From Mycolicibacterium canariasense (GTDB lineage: Bacteria > Actinomycetota > Actinomycetes > Mycobacteriales > Mycobacteriaceae): a DNA stretch of 64,000 bases. The DNA lies in contig NZ_LQOL01000032.1 in NCBI RefSeq assembly GCF_002101555.1, forward strand, positions 1-64,000, read 5' to 3'. The position numbers were made by a program, and so were the translations under genes. Positions 25,856 through 34,627 of the stretch are shown piece by piece. Positions within the stretch are counted from its first letter, which is position 1; each line of letters begins with the position of its first letter. The notes under the pieces are model-generated. The model did no database searches. It was given only the letters and a program-made list of their open reading frames with translations, and had not been told where the DNA came from.

Positions 25856-26287
25856 TCACTTCGACGATTCGACCGTGACCCGCTTCTCGGGTGTCGCGGG
25901 TTCCGTGAGCGGAACCGACACGCTGAGGATGCCTTTGTCGTAGCTGGCCTTGATGCCGTCCTCCTCGGCCCCGGCCGGCAGCGTCACCGAACGCGTGAAG
26001 GATCCATAGGAGAACTCCGAGCGGCCGTTGGATTCCTTCTTTTCACTGCGCTCGGCCTTGATCGTGAGTACTCCGCCCCGGACGGTGATCTCCACGTCCT
26101 TGTCCGGATCGACCCCGGGGAGTTCGGCCTGCAATTCGTACTTGCCGTCCGCGATGGCGTCTTCGACCTTGATGATGTGGCCGTTGAACATCGGTCGAAG
26201 GGTGGACCAGGACGGGAAGCCCGACAGGAACTCGGACAGATCCGGCCACGCCGGCCGATGGTGCTGCGCAACTGCGACGTTGTTCAT
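25856..26287 (-). CDS. hspX: Alpha-crystallin small heat shock protein HspX (Acr)
   Basis: This 143-residue Hsp20 chaperone holds unfolding proteins under hypoxia. The alpha-crystallin domain spans about residues 38-135, with YELQAELPGVDPDKDVEITV, GVLTIKAERSEKKE, FSYGSFTRSVTLP and the closing ASYDKGILSVSVPL. Length and the N-terminal PSWSTLRPMF block match M. tuberculosis HspX (Rv2031c), the classic DosR target. A near-perfect DosR box lies 66 bases upstream. It heads an apparent chain with two usp genes and the ANTAR gene. Confidence 0.95.
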   Translation of the reverse strand: MNNVAVAQHHRPAWPDLSEFLSGFPSWSTLRPMFNGHIIKVEDAIADGKYELQAELPGVDPDKDVEITVRGGVLTIKAERSEKKESNGRSEFSYGSFTRSVTLPAGAEEDGIKASYDKGILSVSVPLTEPATPEKRVTVESSK

Positions 26288-26352
26288 GGTGTGCTCCTTG
26301 TATCGATTGGCGTTCTGCCATCACGAATTCGACCACTGGGCGCAGTGCCTGA

Positions 26353-26372
26353 CTAGGGACCGAAGTCCCTGG
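26353..26372. promoter_or_regulatory. DosR box before hspX
   Basis: Core GGGACC-GA-AGTCCC is one of the best palindromes in the window, 66 bases before hspX. Confidence 0.85.
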
Positions 26373-26450
26373 CCTGGAGGCCGTTTGTCGGGCGAATAGG
26401 GTCTGCTGCACCAGTCGGGAATGCCCTTCCAGGCGGTGCCGGCGTACTCG

Positions 26451-26470
26451 CCGGTGACCTTCGGCCCTAA
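26451..26470. promoter_or_regulatory. DosR box before rafS
   Basis: Core GTGACC-TT-CGGCCC lies 34 bases before the rafS ATG. It pairs with the hspX box across a divergent promoter region. Confidence 0.7.
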
Positions 26471-26503
26471 CGATGCGGGCACGTAGGGCGTACCAACGAA
26501 GGC

Positions 26504-27340
26504 ATGACTGACGTGCCGCAGGCCGCACCTACCTTCGACGTTGAGATTTCCACCGACGGTGACTTTCCGGATGTCGGTGACTACGCCCGCACCAAGTTGG
26601 GCAAGCTTGCCCGGCTCACCCACGTACCGGTGTCTCATGCTCGGCTCAGGCTGAGCAGGCACCGCGACCCGGCCGTCGACCATCCTGTCGTCGCGCAGGC
26701 ATGCCTTGATGTCGGTGGGCGGGTCATCTGCGCCGAGACGGAAGCAGCAACGGCGGGCGCGGCCATCGACGAGCTGGAATCGCGGTTGCGGGTCCGGCTG
26801 ATGCGCGTGTTGGAGGCCAGAGGCTGGCGGCACCGTTCCCAGGACGCTCCGCCGTGGCGGCGGCCGACCGAGCGTGTCGATGCGCCTTCCGAATCGGTTC
26901 CCGGCATCGCCCGGCGCAAGTCCTTCGCGATGGCTCCGTGCACCGTTGACGTCGCCGTCGGTGAAATGGAGTTGCTTTCCTACGATTTCCACCTCTTTCA
27001 CGAGATCGGTTCCGGCACAGCGGCCCTGGTGTACCGCGGCGGTCCGACCGGTTACCGGCTGGCCTTGGTGGCACCGGGGCTGGCTGCGCAGGTGGCCGCG
27101 TACCGACGGCTGGTGACGATCAGTCCCCATCCGCTGCCGTGCCTCACCGAGTGCGAGGCACGCGATCGCCTGACGCAACTCGATCTCCCCTTCGTGTTCT
27201 TCATCGAGGCCAGTCAGGGGCGCGCCTGCGTGCTGTACCGCCGCCACGACGGTGACTACGGGCTCATCACACCGGCGGGCCAGCAGCAGCCGGTCGTCTT
27301 CAACACGAAAACATCTATGACGAAACGGAGTGACTCATGA
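26504..27340 (+). CDS. rafS: Ribosome hibernation factor RafS-like (HPF/RaiA family)
   Basis: This 278-residue protein is similar in size and layout to M. tuberculosis Rv0079 (RafS). The N-terminal S30AE-type domain (about 10-105) has [20 protein letters not shown] and the basic strand [13 protein letters not shown]. The C-terminal part has two S30AE C-terminal-like repeats ([18 protein letters not shown], then [20 protein letters not shown]). Such proteins bind the 30S decoding region and stall or protect ribosomes in dormancy. Its stop overlaps the next gene's start as ATGA. Confidence 0.88.
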   Translation: MTDVPQAAPTFDVEISTDGDFPDVGDYARTKLGKLARLTHVPVSHARLRLSRHRDPAVDHPVVAQACLDVGGRVICAETEAATAGAAIDELESRLRVRLMRVLEARGWRHRSQDAPPWRRPTERVDAPSESVPGIARRKSFAMAPCTVDVAVGEMELLSYDFHLFHEIGSGTAALVYRGGPTGYRLALVAPGLAAQVAAYRRLVTISPHPLPCLTECEARDRLTQLDLPFVFFIEASQGRACVLYRRHDGDYGLITPAGQQQPVVFNTKTSMTKRSDS

Positions 27341-29382
27341 CCACTGCACGGGCTCTGGGCGGGCATCAGCCCAGGCGAATGTTCCGGGATCGCCGCGAGG
27401 CCGGTCGTGTCCTGGCCGAGTTGCTGGGTAGCTACCGCGGCAAGGAAGGCGTCGTCGTGCTCGGCCTGGCCCGCGGCGGCGTGCCGGTGGCATGGGAAGT
27501 CGCTGCGGCACTGGGTGCTCCGCTGGACACTTTCGTCGTCCGGAAGTTGGGTGCGCCCGGACACAACGAATTCGCGATGGGTGCGCTGGCCACCGGTGGC
27601 CGGGTGGTGGTCAACGACGACGTCATCCGGGCGCTGCGGGTCACCCCACAACAACTGCGTGACGCCGCGGAACGAGAAGGCCGCGAACTCGCGCGGCGCG
27701 TCGGCGCCTACCGAGCGGGCCGGCCACCGGTGGAATTGGCGGGTAAGACGGTGATCTTGGTCGATGACGGTCTGGCGACCGGGGCCAGCATGTTGGCCGC
27801 CGTCGAGGCACTGCGCGAGATGGATCCCGCCGAGATCGTCGTCGCGGTTCCCGCGGCCCCCGAGTCGACATGCCGCGAGTTTGCGGCGCTGGTGGACGAT
27901 CTGGTCTGTGCGTCGATGCCCACGCCGTTCCTCGCCGTGGGAGAGTCGTTCTGGGACTTCGAACAGGTCACCGATGACGAGGTGCGTGAACTTCTCGCCA
28001 CGCCGACCGTGGGCATCGCCACCGCCAAGCTTCGGATCGCCGAAACACCGGCAGAGATCATCGCCCGCTGCGCTGTCGATGCCCCTTCGGGTATACCGCC
28101 GACCGAGGCGCTCGAGGAGATCATCGGCGATGCCAGGGTCGTCCTGATCGGCGAGGGCTCACACGGCACCCGCGAGTTCTACGAGGCGAGGGCGGAGATC
28201 ACCAAATGGCTGATCCAGGAAAAAGGCTTCTGTGGTGTCGCCGTGGAAGCCGACTGGCCGGACGCGTATCGGGTGAATCGGTACGTCCGTGGCTACGGGG
28301 CTGACGCCTCTGCAGACGAGGCTTTGAGCGGGTTCGAACGCTTCCCCGCCTGGATGTGGCGCAACACCGTGGTGCGCGACTTCGTCGGATGGCTTCGCTT
28401 GCACAACACCGAGCGTCGGGCGCAGGGCCGGCGCGAGGCCGGTTTCTACGGGCTGGACCTCTACAGCCTGCACCGGTCGATGGACGAGGTCATCAACTAC
28501 CTGGAGAATGTGGATCCCGACGCGGCCCAACGGGCCAGGGAGCGATACGCCTGCTTCGATCGCACGTCCGGCGACGACGGACAGGCCTACGGTTTCGCCG
28601 CCGCGTTCGGCGCCGGCATGTCGTGTGAGCGACAGGTGGTCGAGCAGTTGGTCGAGCTGCAACGTGCCGCGCTGCAGTACGCGCGTCGCGATGGTCTGTT
28701 GGCCGAGGATGCGTTGTTCTATGCGCAGCAGAATGCGCAGACCGTCCGAAACGCCGAAGTGTACTACCGGGCCATGTTCGGCAGCCGCGTCACGTCGTGG
28801 AACCTGCGGGACCAACACATGTTCCAGACCCTCAAGACCTTGCGTGCCCATCTGCACCGACACGACCATGATGAGCCGGTCGGGATCGTGGTGTGGGCAC
28901 ACAACTCTCACGTCGGAGACGCCAGGGCGACCGAAGTCGGTGCGGACGGGCAGCTGACGCTGGGTCAACTGGTGCGGGAGAGTTACGGTGAGCAATCCCG
29001 GCTGATCGGCTTCACGACGTACAGCGGCACGGTCACCGCCGCCAGCGAGTGGGGCGGCGTGGCCGAACGCAAGGTGGTCCGGCCGGCGTTGAACGGCAGC
29101 GTCGAAGAACTCATGCACGAGGTCGACAGGCCCGAGTTCCTGGTGTCGTCACAGATCACTCGTGACGTCGCCGAGCCGCTGGACGCCGTCCGTCTGGGGC
29201 GGGCGATCGGCGTCATCTACCTGCCGGCCACCGAGCGGCAGAGCCACTATTACCACGTGCGGCCCGGTGACCAGTTCGACGCGATCATCCACATCGACCG
29301 GACCACCGCGTTGGAGCCCCTCGAGCCCACCAGCACGTGGGCCGCCGGAGAAACACCGGAAACCTATCCCACCGGCCTCTGA
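27337..29382 (+). CDS. Phosphoribosyltransferase-erythromycin esterase fusion (Rv2030c-like)
   Basis: This 681-residue fusion matches DosR-regulon Rv2030c. Residues 10-225 are a type I phosphoribosyltransferase with the PRPP loop [13 protein letters not shown] (139-151). Residues 255-670 are an erythromycin-esterase/EreA-like domain with [20 protein letters not shown] (Glu273, His276 active-site pair), [13 protein letters not shown] and [13 protein letters not shown]. The ATG overlaps the rafS stop by 4 bases. Substrates for either half are unknown; antibiotic hydrolysis is not implied by the family alone. Confidence 0.92.
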   Translation: MTTARALGGHQPRRMFRDRREAGRVLAELLGSYRGKEGVVVLGLARGGVPVAWEVAAALGAPLDTFVVRKLGAPGHNEFAMGALATGGRVVVNDDVIRALRVTPQQLRDAAEREGRELARRVGAYRAGRPPVELAGKTVILVDDGLATGASMLAAVEALREMDPAEIVVAVPAAPESTCREFAALVDDLVCASMPTPFLAVGESFWDFEQVTDDEVRELLATPTVGIATAKLRIAETPAEIIARCAVDAPSGIPPTEALEEIIGDARVVLIGEGSHGTREFYEARAEITKWLIQEKGFCGVAVEADWPDAYRVNRYVRGYGADASADEALSGFERFPAWMWRNTVVRDFVGWLRLHNTERRAQGRREAGFYGLDLYSLHRSMDEVINYLENVDPDAAQRARERYACFDRTSGDDGQAYGFAAAFGAGMSCERQVVEQLVELQRAALQYARRDGLLAEDALFYAQQNAQTVRNAEVYYRAMFGSRVTSWNLRDQHMFQTLKTLRAHLHRHDHDEPVGIVVWAHNSHVGDARATEVGADGQLTLGQLVRESYGEQSRLIGFTTYSGTVTAASEWGGVAERKVVRPALNGSVEELMHEVDRPEFLVSSQITRDVAEPLDAVRLGRAIGVIYLPATERQSHYYHVRPGDQFDAIIHIDRTTALEPLEPTSTWAAGETPETYPTGL

Positions 29383-29390
29383 GGGATCCG

Positions 29391-30323
29391 GTGATTCTCA
29401 CCCTGACGATGAATCCGGCACTCGATGTCACCGTCGAGGCTGGTCATGTCCGACCTACGGACAAGATCCGTTGCCGTGCAGAGCGATACGATGCCGGTGG
29501 TGGTGGCGTCAACGTGGCCCGATTCGCCCACGCCCTGGGCGCCGACGTCCTGGCGGTCCTCACCGCGGGTGGGTCGACGGGGACACACGTCGTGGAACTG
29601 GTCGATGCGGCGCACGTGCCCAATCTGCCCATCGCCGTAAACGGGATCACCCGGCAGAGCCTGACCGTGAACGAGTGTGCAACGGGACAGCAGTACCGTT
29701 TCGTGTTGCCCGGGCCCGTTCTGACTGTCGAGGAACAGCGGCGGTGCCTCACCCTACTGGCGGACGCCGCGGTGTCGGCCGACTTCGTCGTCGCGAGCGG
29801 TAGCCTGCCGCCCGGCGTCCCGCCCGACTTCTATCAGCGGGTGGCTGACATCTGCCGCCTGCGGAATGTCCGCCTGGTCGTCGACACCTCCGGCGGAGGG
29901 TTGACACACATCACCTCGGGCGTGTTCTTGCTGAAGCCGAGCCTGCGGGAGCTGCGCGAATGTGTCGGTCGTCCGCTTGCCTGCGAAGCCGATCAGGTGG
30001 CTGCGGCGCAGGAACTCATCGACGCCGGCAGGGCCGAAGTGGTTGTGGTTTCGCTCGGCGAGGAGGGCGCGCTTCTGGTGACGGCACACGACAGTTCACG
30101 CATCGCTGCCATTCCGGTGTCCGCGGTCAGTGGGGTGGGCGCCGGAGATGCGTTGGTCGCGGGTCTGGTCGTCGGGCTGGCCCGGGAATGGCCGCTTCCT
30201 GCGGCGGTGCGCTACGGGATTGCGGCGGCGACGGCGAAACTACAGACACCGGGCACCTCGGCGTTCAGCCGGACCGAGGTCGACTGCCTTTTCGATGGTT
30301 TCGACGCTACTGCGGGGCGCTGA
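29391..30323 (+). CDS. pfkB: PfkB-family sugar kinase
   Basis: This 310-residue ribokinase-fold kinase is similar to M. tuberculosis PfkB (Rv2029c), which follows Rv2030c there as it does here. Motifs are TMNPALDVTVEA at the N-terminus, GGGGVNVARFAHALGA, SGSLPPGVP and the catalytic GVGAGDALVAGLVVG with its aspartate base. It is a probable 6-phosphofructokinase or tagatose-type kinase in central carbon flow. The GTG at 29391 is used because GAGGGATCC precedes it and TLTMNPALDVT follows directly. It is 8 bases after the fusion gene, in one operon. Confidence 0.92.
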   Translation: MILTLTMNPALDVTVEAGHVRPTDKIRCRAERYDAGGGGVNVARFAHALGADVLAVLTAGGSTGTHVVELVDAAHVPNLPIAVNGITRQSLTVNECATGQQYRFVLPGPVLTVEEQRRCLTLLADAAVSADFVVASGSLPPGVPPDFYQRVADICRLRNVRLVVDTSGGGLTHITSGVFLLKPSLRELRECVGRPLACEADQVAAAQELIDAGRAEVVVVSLGEEGALLVTAHDSSRIAAIPVSAVSGVGAGDALVAGLVVGLAREWPLPAAVRYGIAAATAKLQTPGTSAFSRTEVDCLFDGFDATAGR

Positions 30324-30354
30324 ACGCGATCGCAATCACGGTTTCCAAGGACCA

Positions 30355-30615
30355 TCAAGCCGCCACGGCGACATCGATCGACAGGGCATCAGCCAATGCG
30401 TGCGCCGCGGCCCAGTTGCCTTCGCACACCGTGCGGGCGAAGTCCGAGGCGATGCTGCTGTGCACCCCGAGTTGTGCCAGCCAGTTCGCCACCGTCGTGT
30501 CGAGCTGATCGGCCGATACGCAGACACAGCGTTCCCGGTGCAGGCGATCGGTGAGAATGTACCTGGTGGCCGGAGTGGTGCCCTTGCGCCGGCCCAAGCA
30601 GATGAAGGTCTTCAT
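30355..30615 (-). CDS. Small cytosolic protein, unknown function
   Basis: This 86-residue protein starts MKTFICLGRRKG after GAGGAG. It has two halves: a short strand-rich start with RYILTDRLHRERCVCVSADQ, and helices with ANWLAQLGVHSSIASDFART. Cysteines at positions 6, 30 and 32 and near 64 could bind a metal or form disulfides. No family was recognised. A DosR box lies 79 bases upstream, so it is likely hypoxia-induced. Confidence 0.7.
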   Translation of the reverse strand: MKTFICLGRRKGTTPATRYILTDRLHRERCVCVSADQLDTTVANWLAQLGVHSSIASDFARTVCEGNWAAAHALADALSIDVAVAA

Positions 30616-30693
30616 CGGTAGCTCCTCGGTGAGTCCGTCTCCCAATCACATCAATTCGGATCGCCGTCGGATACGGCCGTATATCCCTGCCTT

Positions 30694-30713
30694 GGAGAGC
30701 CTTTGGTCCCTGG
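30694..30713. promoter_or_regulatory. DosR box before the 86-residue gene
   Basis: Core GAGCCT-TT-GGTCCC: strong right arm, moderate left arm. It lies in the 167-base gap between two minus-strand genes. Confidence 0.6.
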
Positions 30714-30782
30714 TGTCGGTGTGGCGACGGGACGGGCGCCGTCGTCGAGACCGCAGACCCATAGCGGATCGGGCCGGCCGGT

Positions 30783-31448
30783 TCAGGACGTGGCGACGCC
30801 GACCAGGTGGCGGATGAACCAGTCCCGGGCCAACAGTGCTGCCTGCTCCAGGGTGCCGGGCTCCTCGAAAAGGTGTGTTGCGCCGTCGATGACAGCGATG
30901 CGGCATTCGGCCGTCATTGCCGCCTGGGCGCGGCGATTGAGTTCCAGCACGATTTCGTCGCGTCCGCCGACGATCAGCAAGGTCGGTGCGGTGACATCGG
31001 CCAGTCGCGGGCCTGCGAGATCAGGACGTCCTCCGCGGGACACCACTGCCGCGATGTCGATTCGCTCGTCGGCGGCCGCCGCCAGCGCCGCACCGGCTCC
31101 CGTACTGGCGCCGAAGAACCCGATCGGTAATCCGGCGGTGTCCGGATGGTTCGTGAGCCAGCCGGTGACATCGATGAGCCGGTGCGCCAGCAGCCCGATA
31201 TCGAAGACATTGGCGCGGTCGGCTTCCTCGGCTCGGGTGAGCAGGTCGAACAGCAGTGTCGCGAACCCGGCGTCGTTCAGCACTCCTGCGACGTACTGGT
31301 TGCGCACACTGTGCCGGCTGCTACCACTTCCATGTGCGAATATGATTGCGCCGCAGGGGTTGTCTGGGATGGTCAGGAGACCATCGAGTTCGGCCGTGAT
31401 GGTTGTCACCCGCACCTGCGCGGTTGTGAAAGCGTGGGACTGCTGCAT
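30783..31448 (-). CDS. Alpha/beta hydrolase (dienelactone hydrolase-like)
   Basis: This 221-residue alpha/beta hydrolase has the oxyanion strand AIIFAHGSGSSRHSVRNQYV, nucleophile elbow FGASTGAGAALAA (serine in G-A-S-T-G), acid region TLLIVGGRDEIVLELNRRAQ, and histidine in DGATHLFEEPG. Family relatives in mycobacteria sit beside phosphoribosyltransferases. The ATG at 31448 is used because GGGAG lies 8 bases upstream. The substrate is unknown. It follows the DUF5709 gene by 35 bases. Confidence 0.85.
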   Translation of the reverse strand: MQQSHAFTTAQVRVTTITAELDGLLTIPDNPCGAIIFAHGSGSSRHSVRNQYVAGVLNDAGFATLLFDLLTRAEEADRANVFDIGLLAHRLIDVTGWLTNHPDTAGLPIGFFGASTGAGAALAAAADERIDIAAVVSRGGRPDLAGPRLADVTAPTLLIVGGRDEIVLELNRRAQAAMTAECRIAVIDGATHLFEEPGTLEQAALLARDWFIRHLVGVATS

Positions 31449-31483
31449 GTGAGTGCTCCCTGGTAAGCCCGGTCCGAACCGGA

Positions 31484-31960
31484 TCATTCATCGACCACAA
31501 GACTTTGGTCGGCGTTCTCGATCACGTGCACGGCGGCCTCCTCCGCAGACGCGGCTCCACCGCAGATGCCGACGTCCGTTGCGACGAGTTGTGCTTCGGT
31601 ATCCTCACCGTGTCCGAGGTCGGGGGCGACGAGTCGTCCGGCACGGGCGCGTCCCACCTCCTCATGCCGGGGGAACTCGGCCTCCTGCTCGGCGGCATCG
31701 GAGCGGTGCAGTTCGGCCTCGTCCAGCGGCACGTTGAGGCGTGCTGCCGGATCGGGCTCCTCCTGCGCAAGAAGACGATCCATATCGCCCGACGGTATGA
31801 GGGCGGCCGTTCCGACCGGCCGTTCCGGCGCCGAGAACCCCTCGTCGAGCGCGTCGGTGACGCCGCGGTCCACCAGCGTGTCCTGGGGCTGCAGCTGATC
31901 CTCCATGTCAGTGGTGTCTGGGCCGGTGACAGGAGCGCCTGTCAGTTGCGAGTCACTCAT
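31484..31960 (-). CDS. DUF5709-type acidic protein
   Basis: This 158-residue, strongly acidic protein has no membrane helix. The N-terminal DQLQPQDTLVDRGVTDALDE and ERPVGTA blocks match the actinobacterial DUF5709 family; the rest has RLNVPLDEAELHRSD and a C-terminal AVHVIENADQSLVVDE. Function is unknown, and it is likely largely disordered. GAGGAACGGCAG precedes the ATG at 31960. It lies between the Rv2629-like gene and the hydrolase on the same strand. Confidence 0.78.
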   Translation of the reverse strand: MSDSQLTGAPVTGPDTTDMEDQLQPQDTLVDRGVTDALDEGFSAPERPVGTAALIPSGDMDRLLAQEEPDPAARLNVPLDEAELHRSDAAEQEAEFPRHEEVGRARAGRLVAPDLGHGEDTEAQLVATDVGICGGAASAEEAAVHVIENADQSLVVDE

Positions 31961-32029
31961 CTGCCGTTCCTCGTGTGTACGTGTCATGACTGGTTGTTGC
32001 CGATCCTGGGCCGTTGGCGAGGCGCCGCT

Positions 32030-33154
32030 CTAGGGTCCTTGGACCCTCGATGACGCGGCCCTCGGATAGCGCAGCAGCGCCCCCACTCCGTCGGTGAGCG
32101 ACGGTCCGTCTGGTACCCGAACCACAGATGCGCCCGAGAGCACGGCCAAGAAGGGCAGGGCTTCATCGGCCGGTGCTACCCCAACAGGCGCTTCGCCGAA
32201 CTCGGAAAGGGAGTCGGCATCCGGAGCGATGATGCCGAGATCGTGTCCGGTGACCACCGTGGCGCTACCCAGCGGCCCGACCATCAGCGTCTCCACGGCA
32301 CCGTCGGACAACGCCGCACATACGTCCGGCAACCCCTGGACTGCCAGCCCCGACCGGCGCGCCGTCTCGGCCTCGTATCGGGCCACCGCGTCGGCGACCC
32401 GTTCCTGCTCCAGGCGTGCGAATTCCGCGGCCACTCGTTCGGCGACCTCCCGTTCGGTGGTGCGGCGGCCCTGTGCACCGCCCGGAAGGGGGACGGCCAG
32501 CGTGCCGACCCGGGCTGGCAGCGCCGAGATGAGCTCGGTGCGGGCCCGCACTTCACCGCAGACGAAGACGATGGCGGCATCGCAGCCATCGACGGCGGCG
32601 GTGACCTGCTCGGCGACGAAACGGATGTTCATCCGCACCGCCTCCTCGGCGGAATGTTCGACATCGCCGTAACCGTGCCAGCCGGCGGCGGCCGGTTTGT
32701 GGACCGGAAAGCCCGGTCCCTCGACGGTTTCCGTGCGAGTTCCGTGGTGTCCGTGCACTGCGAGATCGGCGCCGAGATGATCGACGGATACGAACACGTA
32801 CGGCCGGTGTGCGGCCGAAACGGCCAGCACGGGCAACAGATACGGGTAAGAGGACACCCGCAGTATCGTGGCCACCGGCACCGTGGCGAGCTGCTCGTCG
32901 AGCAGCACGCCGTCGGGCCCGGCGATGATCAACCGGCCCTTTCGGCCCGCCGCTGGGAGACTGCGCACGACGGCCCGTTGCAGGGTGGCGATCACGTCTG
33001 CGGACACCGCGTTGTCCTCCAGTTCCCTGGCGATGACCGTCCAGCGGGCGTGTGCCTGTTGCGCCGCGTCGTGTGTTTCGTGGCTGTCGTCGACGAGCAG
33101 CGAGACGAACGGCCCGCGTGCCTTGGTGATTGCGTGCAAAGCGTTATCGGTCAT
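32030..33154 (-). CDS. eRF1-like peptide-release family protein (Rv2629-like)
   Basis: This 374-residue protein is the same length as DosR-regulon Rv2629 and of the eRF1 family 2 type. It has GPFVSLLVDDSHETHDAAQQ at the start, RLIIAGPDGVLLDEQL, PYVFVSVDHLGADLAVHG, and a C-terminal L7Ae-like part with VETLMVGPLGSATVVT. These proteins may act on stalled ribosomes; their role is unproven. AAGGAGG precedes the ATG at 33154. The start lies inside the 3' end of the F420-type gene (11-base overlap), so the two are co-translated. Confidence 0.88.
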   Translation of the reverse strand: MTDNALHAITKARGPFVSLLVDDSHETHDAAQQAHARWTVIARELEDNAVSADVIATLQRAVVRSLPAAGRKGRLIIAGPDGVLLDEQLATVPVATILRVSSYPYLLPVLAVSAAHRPYVFVSVDHLGADLAVHGHHGTRTETVEGPGFPVHKPAAAGWHGYGDVEHSAEEAVRMNIRFVAEQVTAAVDGCDAAIVFVCGEVRARTELISALPARVGTLAVPLPGGAQGRRTTEREVAERVAAEFARLEQERVADAVARYEAETARRSGLAVQGLPDVCAALSDGAVETLMVGPLGSATVVTGHDLGIIAPDADSLSEFGEAPVGVAPADEALPFLAVLSGASVVRVPDGPSLTDGVGALLRYPRAASSRVQGP

Positions 33155-33575
33155 GTCCGGCCTCCTTGGTCTCGGGCGCCAGGTCGAATTCGGCGAACTG
33201 GTCGATTCCGAATCGTTCGAATACCTGCCGACGTCGCTCAGGCAGCGCGGCAGCGGCCACCGCACTGTCGACGACGCGTGGGCTGACCACCTCGCAGCGT
33301 TCGCCGCCGGCGGTGACGGTGGCGGTTCCGGCGGCGCGGGAGTTGAGGAACCAGTCCGTGTCGGCGCCGTAGGGCAGCGGGATGAGTACGCCCGTCGCGG
33401 TCCGGATCGCCACGACCGGGGTCCGATGAACGATGCCGGTGCGGCGCCCGACGTGCTGGATCACCGCGGCGTACCAATGTTTGCGACCCGCCAGTTTGAG
33501 CATCAGCGGATTGAGTAGATGTTTGTTGAACCTGCGCATCGTCGAATGGCCTGGGCGGGTGGAGTTGTTCGGCAT
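33144..33575 (-). CDS. F420/deazaflavin-dependent nitroreductase-family protein
   Basis: This protein of about 143 residues is in the Ddn-like nitroreductase family. It has MLKLAGRKHWYAAVIQHVG near residue 25, then RTGIVHRTPVVAI, PLPYGADTDWFLNSRAAG and the C-terminal RRQVFERFGIDQFAEFDL. Family members reduce substrates with F420H2. The start at 33575 (MPNNST) is tentative; MRRFNK at 33539 is an alternative, and neither has a good ribosome site. A DosR box lies 56 bases upstream of 33575. It is coupled to the Rv2629-like gene. Confidence 0.82.
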   Translation of the reverse strand: MPNNSTRPGHSTMRRFNKHLLNPLMLKLAGRKHWYAAVIQHVGRRTGIVHRTPVVAIRTATGVLIPLPYGADTDWFLNSRAAGTATVTAGGERCEVVSPRVVDSAVAAAALPERRRQVFERFGIDQFAEFDLAPETKEAGHDR

Positions 33576-33630
33576 CTCTCGATGGTGATCGAACGTGGCT
33601 CCCGTGAGCAGGGGTAAAGGGCACCCGCCG

Positions 33631-33650
33631 TTGAGGACCAAAGTCCCTTC
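33631..33650. promoter_or_regulatory. DosR box, left of a divergent pair
   Basis: Core AGGACC-AA-AGTCCC lies before the F420-type/Rv2629-like pair. Confidence 0.75.
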
Positions 33651-33656
33651 GGTGCA

Positions 33657-33676
33657 CTGGTGACTTTGGTCTCTAT
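33657..33676. promoter_or_regulatory. DosR box, right of a divergent pair
   Basis: Core GTGACT-TT-GGTCTC lies 58 bases before the small gene at 33734. Its centre is 26 bases from that of the left box. Confidence 0.72.
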
Positions 33677-33733
33677 GCCCCGTTCGGTCCACCGGAACAC
33701 GATGGATCAGCACCGGTTCCGGAGGGAGTGACG

Positions 33734-34003
33734 ATGGGTACCGCGACCGCCAGAGTCAGCCTGACTCGAAGCCAGCTCGACGACGTGGCCTGGCAGTTTC
33801 TTCGGTCGGAGTTCACCGACGATGTCTATGCGCACTGGCCCATCGACCGTCGGCTCGACGTTTTCCTGCTGCATCGTGGCTACCGCCAATTGCACGACGA
33901 CGGTTCGGCGTGCAGCGCATTGCTCGACCGGGTGATGGACAATTTGCCGGTTGCCGCGCAGATCGGTGTTCTACCGGTACGCAACGCCGGACAATCGTCG
34001 TGA
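33734..34003 (+). CDS. Small DosR-boxed protein, unknown function
   Basis: This 89-residue protein has GGAGGGA 6 bases before its ATG. It has helices SRSQLDDVAWQFLRSEFTDD-like in order (the first residues are LTRSQ) and RRLDVFLLHRGYRQLHDDGS, and ends hydrophobic (DNLPVAAQIGVLPV). There is no signal peptide. No family was recognised. It is translationally coupled to the ACP-like gene by a GTGA overlap, so the two products probably work together. Confidence 0.72.
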   Translation: MGTATARVSLTRSQLDDVAWQFLRSEFTDDVYAHWPIDRRLDVFLLHRGYRQLHDDGSACSALLDRVMDNLPVAAQIGVLPVRNAGQSS

Positions 34004-34248
34004 ACGTGGTCACCGAAGAGGTCAAGGACTTGGCCGTCACCCCGAGTCTCGTTGACCACGGCGCCAACGACGACCACACGGTCGAGCGGCAGATCGACCT
34101 GGACTGGTTGAAGGTCCTTGGCGGGGTACACCCGCGGTTCGGCTTCGACATCCCCGAGTTCGACCACGACAGATTGCAGAGCCTGGCCGACATACTCGGG
34201 TACGTATTCAGTCGAACGGAACTTCGCCCGAGGTCTTCCCCCGCCTGA
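34000..34248 (+). CDS. Acyl-carrier-protein-like protein lacking the serine
   Basis: This 82-residue protein starts at GTG 34000, overlapping the previous stop (GTGA). The C-terminal half, IDLDWLKVLGGVHPRFGFDI then PEFDHDRLQSLADILGYVF, follows the acyl carrier protein helix pattern. The D-S-L phosphopantetheine attachment site reads I-D-L-D-W, with no serine, so it cannot carry a phosphopantetheine arm in the usual way. It may be a structural ACP relative. Its end overlaps the convergent zinc-finger gene by 41 bases. The ACP relation is my inference from pattern. Confidence 0.6.
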   Translation: MNVVTEEVKDLAVTPSLVDHGANDDHTVERQIDLDWLKVLGGVHPRFGFDIPEFDHDRLQSLADILGYVFSRTELRPRSSPA

Positions 34249-34489
34249 GGCGTGCATCCGCGGCGCGCTGACGTGCCGCGAGGGCGTGCAGGCGGGTTTC
34301 GGTGGCCTGCTTGCGTGCTTTCCGCGCGCGGGCGACGGTGCGCCGGGCGAGCACTTTGCCGTCGCCGGGATCTCCCTGACTCCGCCTGCGGTAGGCCCGC
34401 TGCCTGCAGGCGCTGCCGCAATATTGCGCGTCGGCACGACCGTAGAAGGTGGTGCCGCATTGCCAACAGTGCAACCGCTGCGCGGGCAT
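34208..34489 (-). CDS. Small treble-clef zinc-binding protein
   Basis: This 93-residue, very basic protein has LHCWQCGTTFYGRADAQYC and GSACRQRAYRRR near its start. The C-x2-C ... C-x3-C pattern fits a zinc treble clef seen in short actinobacterial proteins. The remainder is Arg/Lys/Ala-rich helix (ARRTVARARKARKQATETRL), suggesting nucleic acid binding. The ATG at 34489 is chosen because the zinc motif begins just after it. It overlaps the 3' end of the ACP-like gene and sits divergent to dosS, with a palindrome between. Confidence 0.6.
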   Translation of the reverse strand: MPAQRLHCWQCGTTFYGRADAQYCGSACRQRAYRRRSQGDPGDGKVLARRTVARARKARKQATETRLHALAARQRAADARLRRGKTSGEVPFD

Positions 34490-34499
34490 AGTCCAATAT

Positions 34500-34517
34500 G
34501 TTACGGCTATCCGTAAC
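34500..34517. promoter_or_regulatory. Palindrome between the zinc-finger gene and dosS
   Basis: The perfect inverted repeat gttacgg-ctat-ccgtaac lies 11 bases before the zinc-finger gene start and 111 bases before dosS. It is not a DosR box. It may be an operator, perhaps self-bound by the zinc protein; that is inference. Confidence 0.4.
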
Positions 34518-34627
34518 GGCACCTCATCGTTCGCATTCTGTCTGCAATTGACGCCGGCGACTCTTTTCCGGGGTCGATTTGGCTGGCACACTCCAGAAGG
34601 GAGTAATCCAGCACCGCAGGGGACCGG

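Noticed and set aside
28159..29118. 319-codon minus-strand frame
   Set aside because: Antisense to the erythromycin-esterase half of the Rv2030c-like gene; no ribosome site and no motif.
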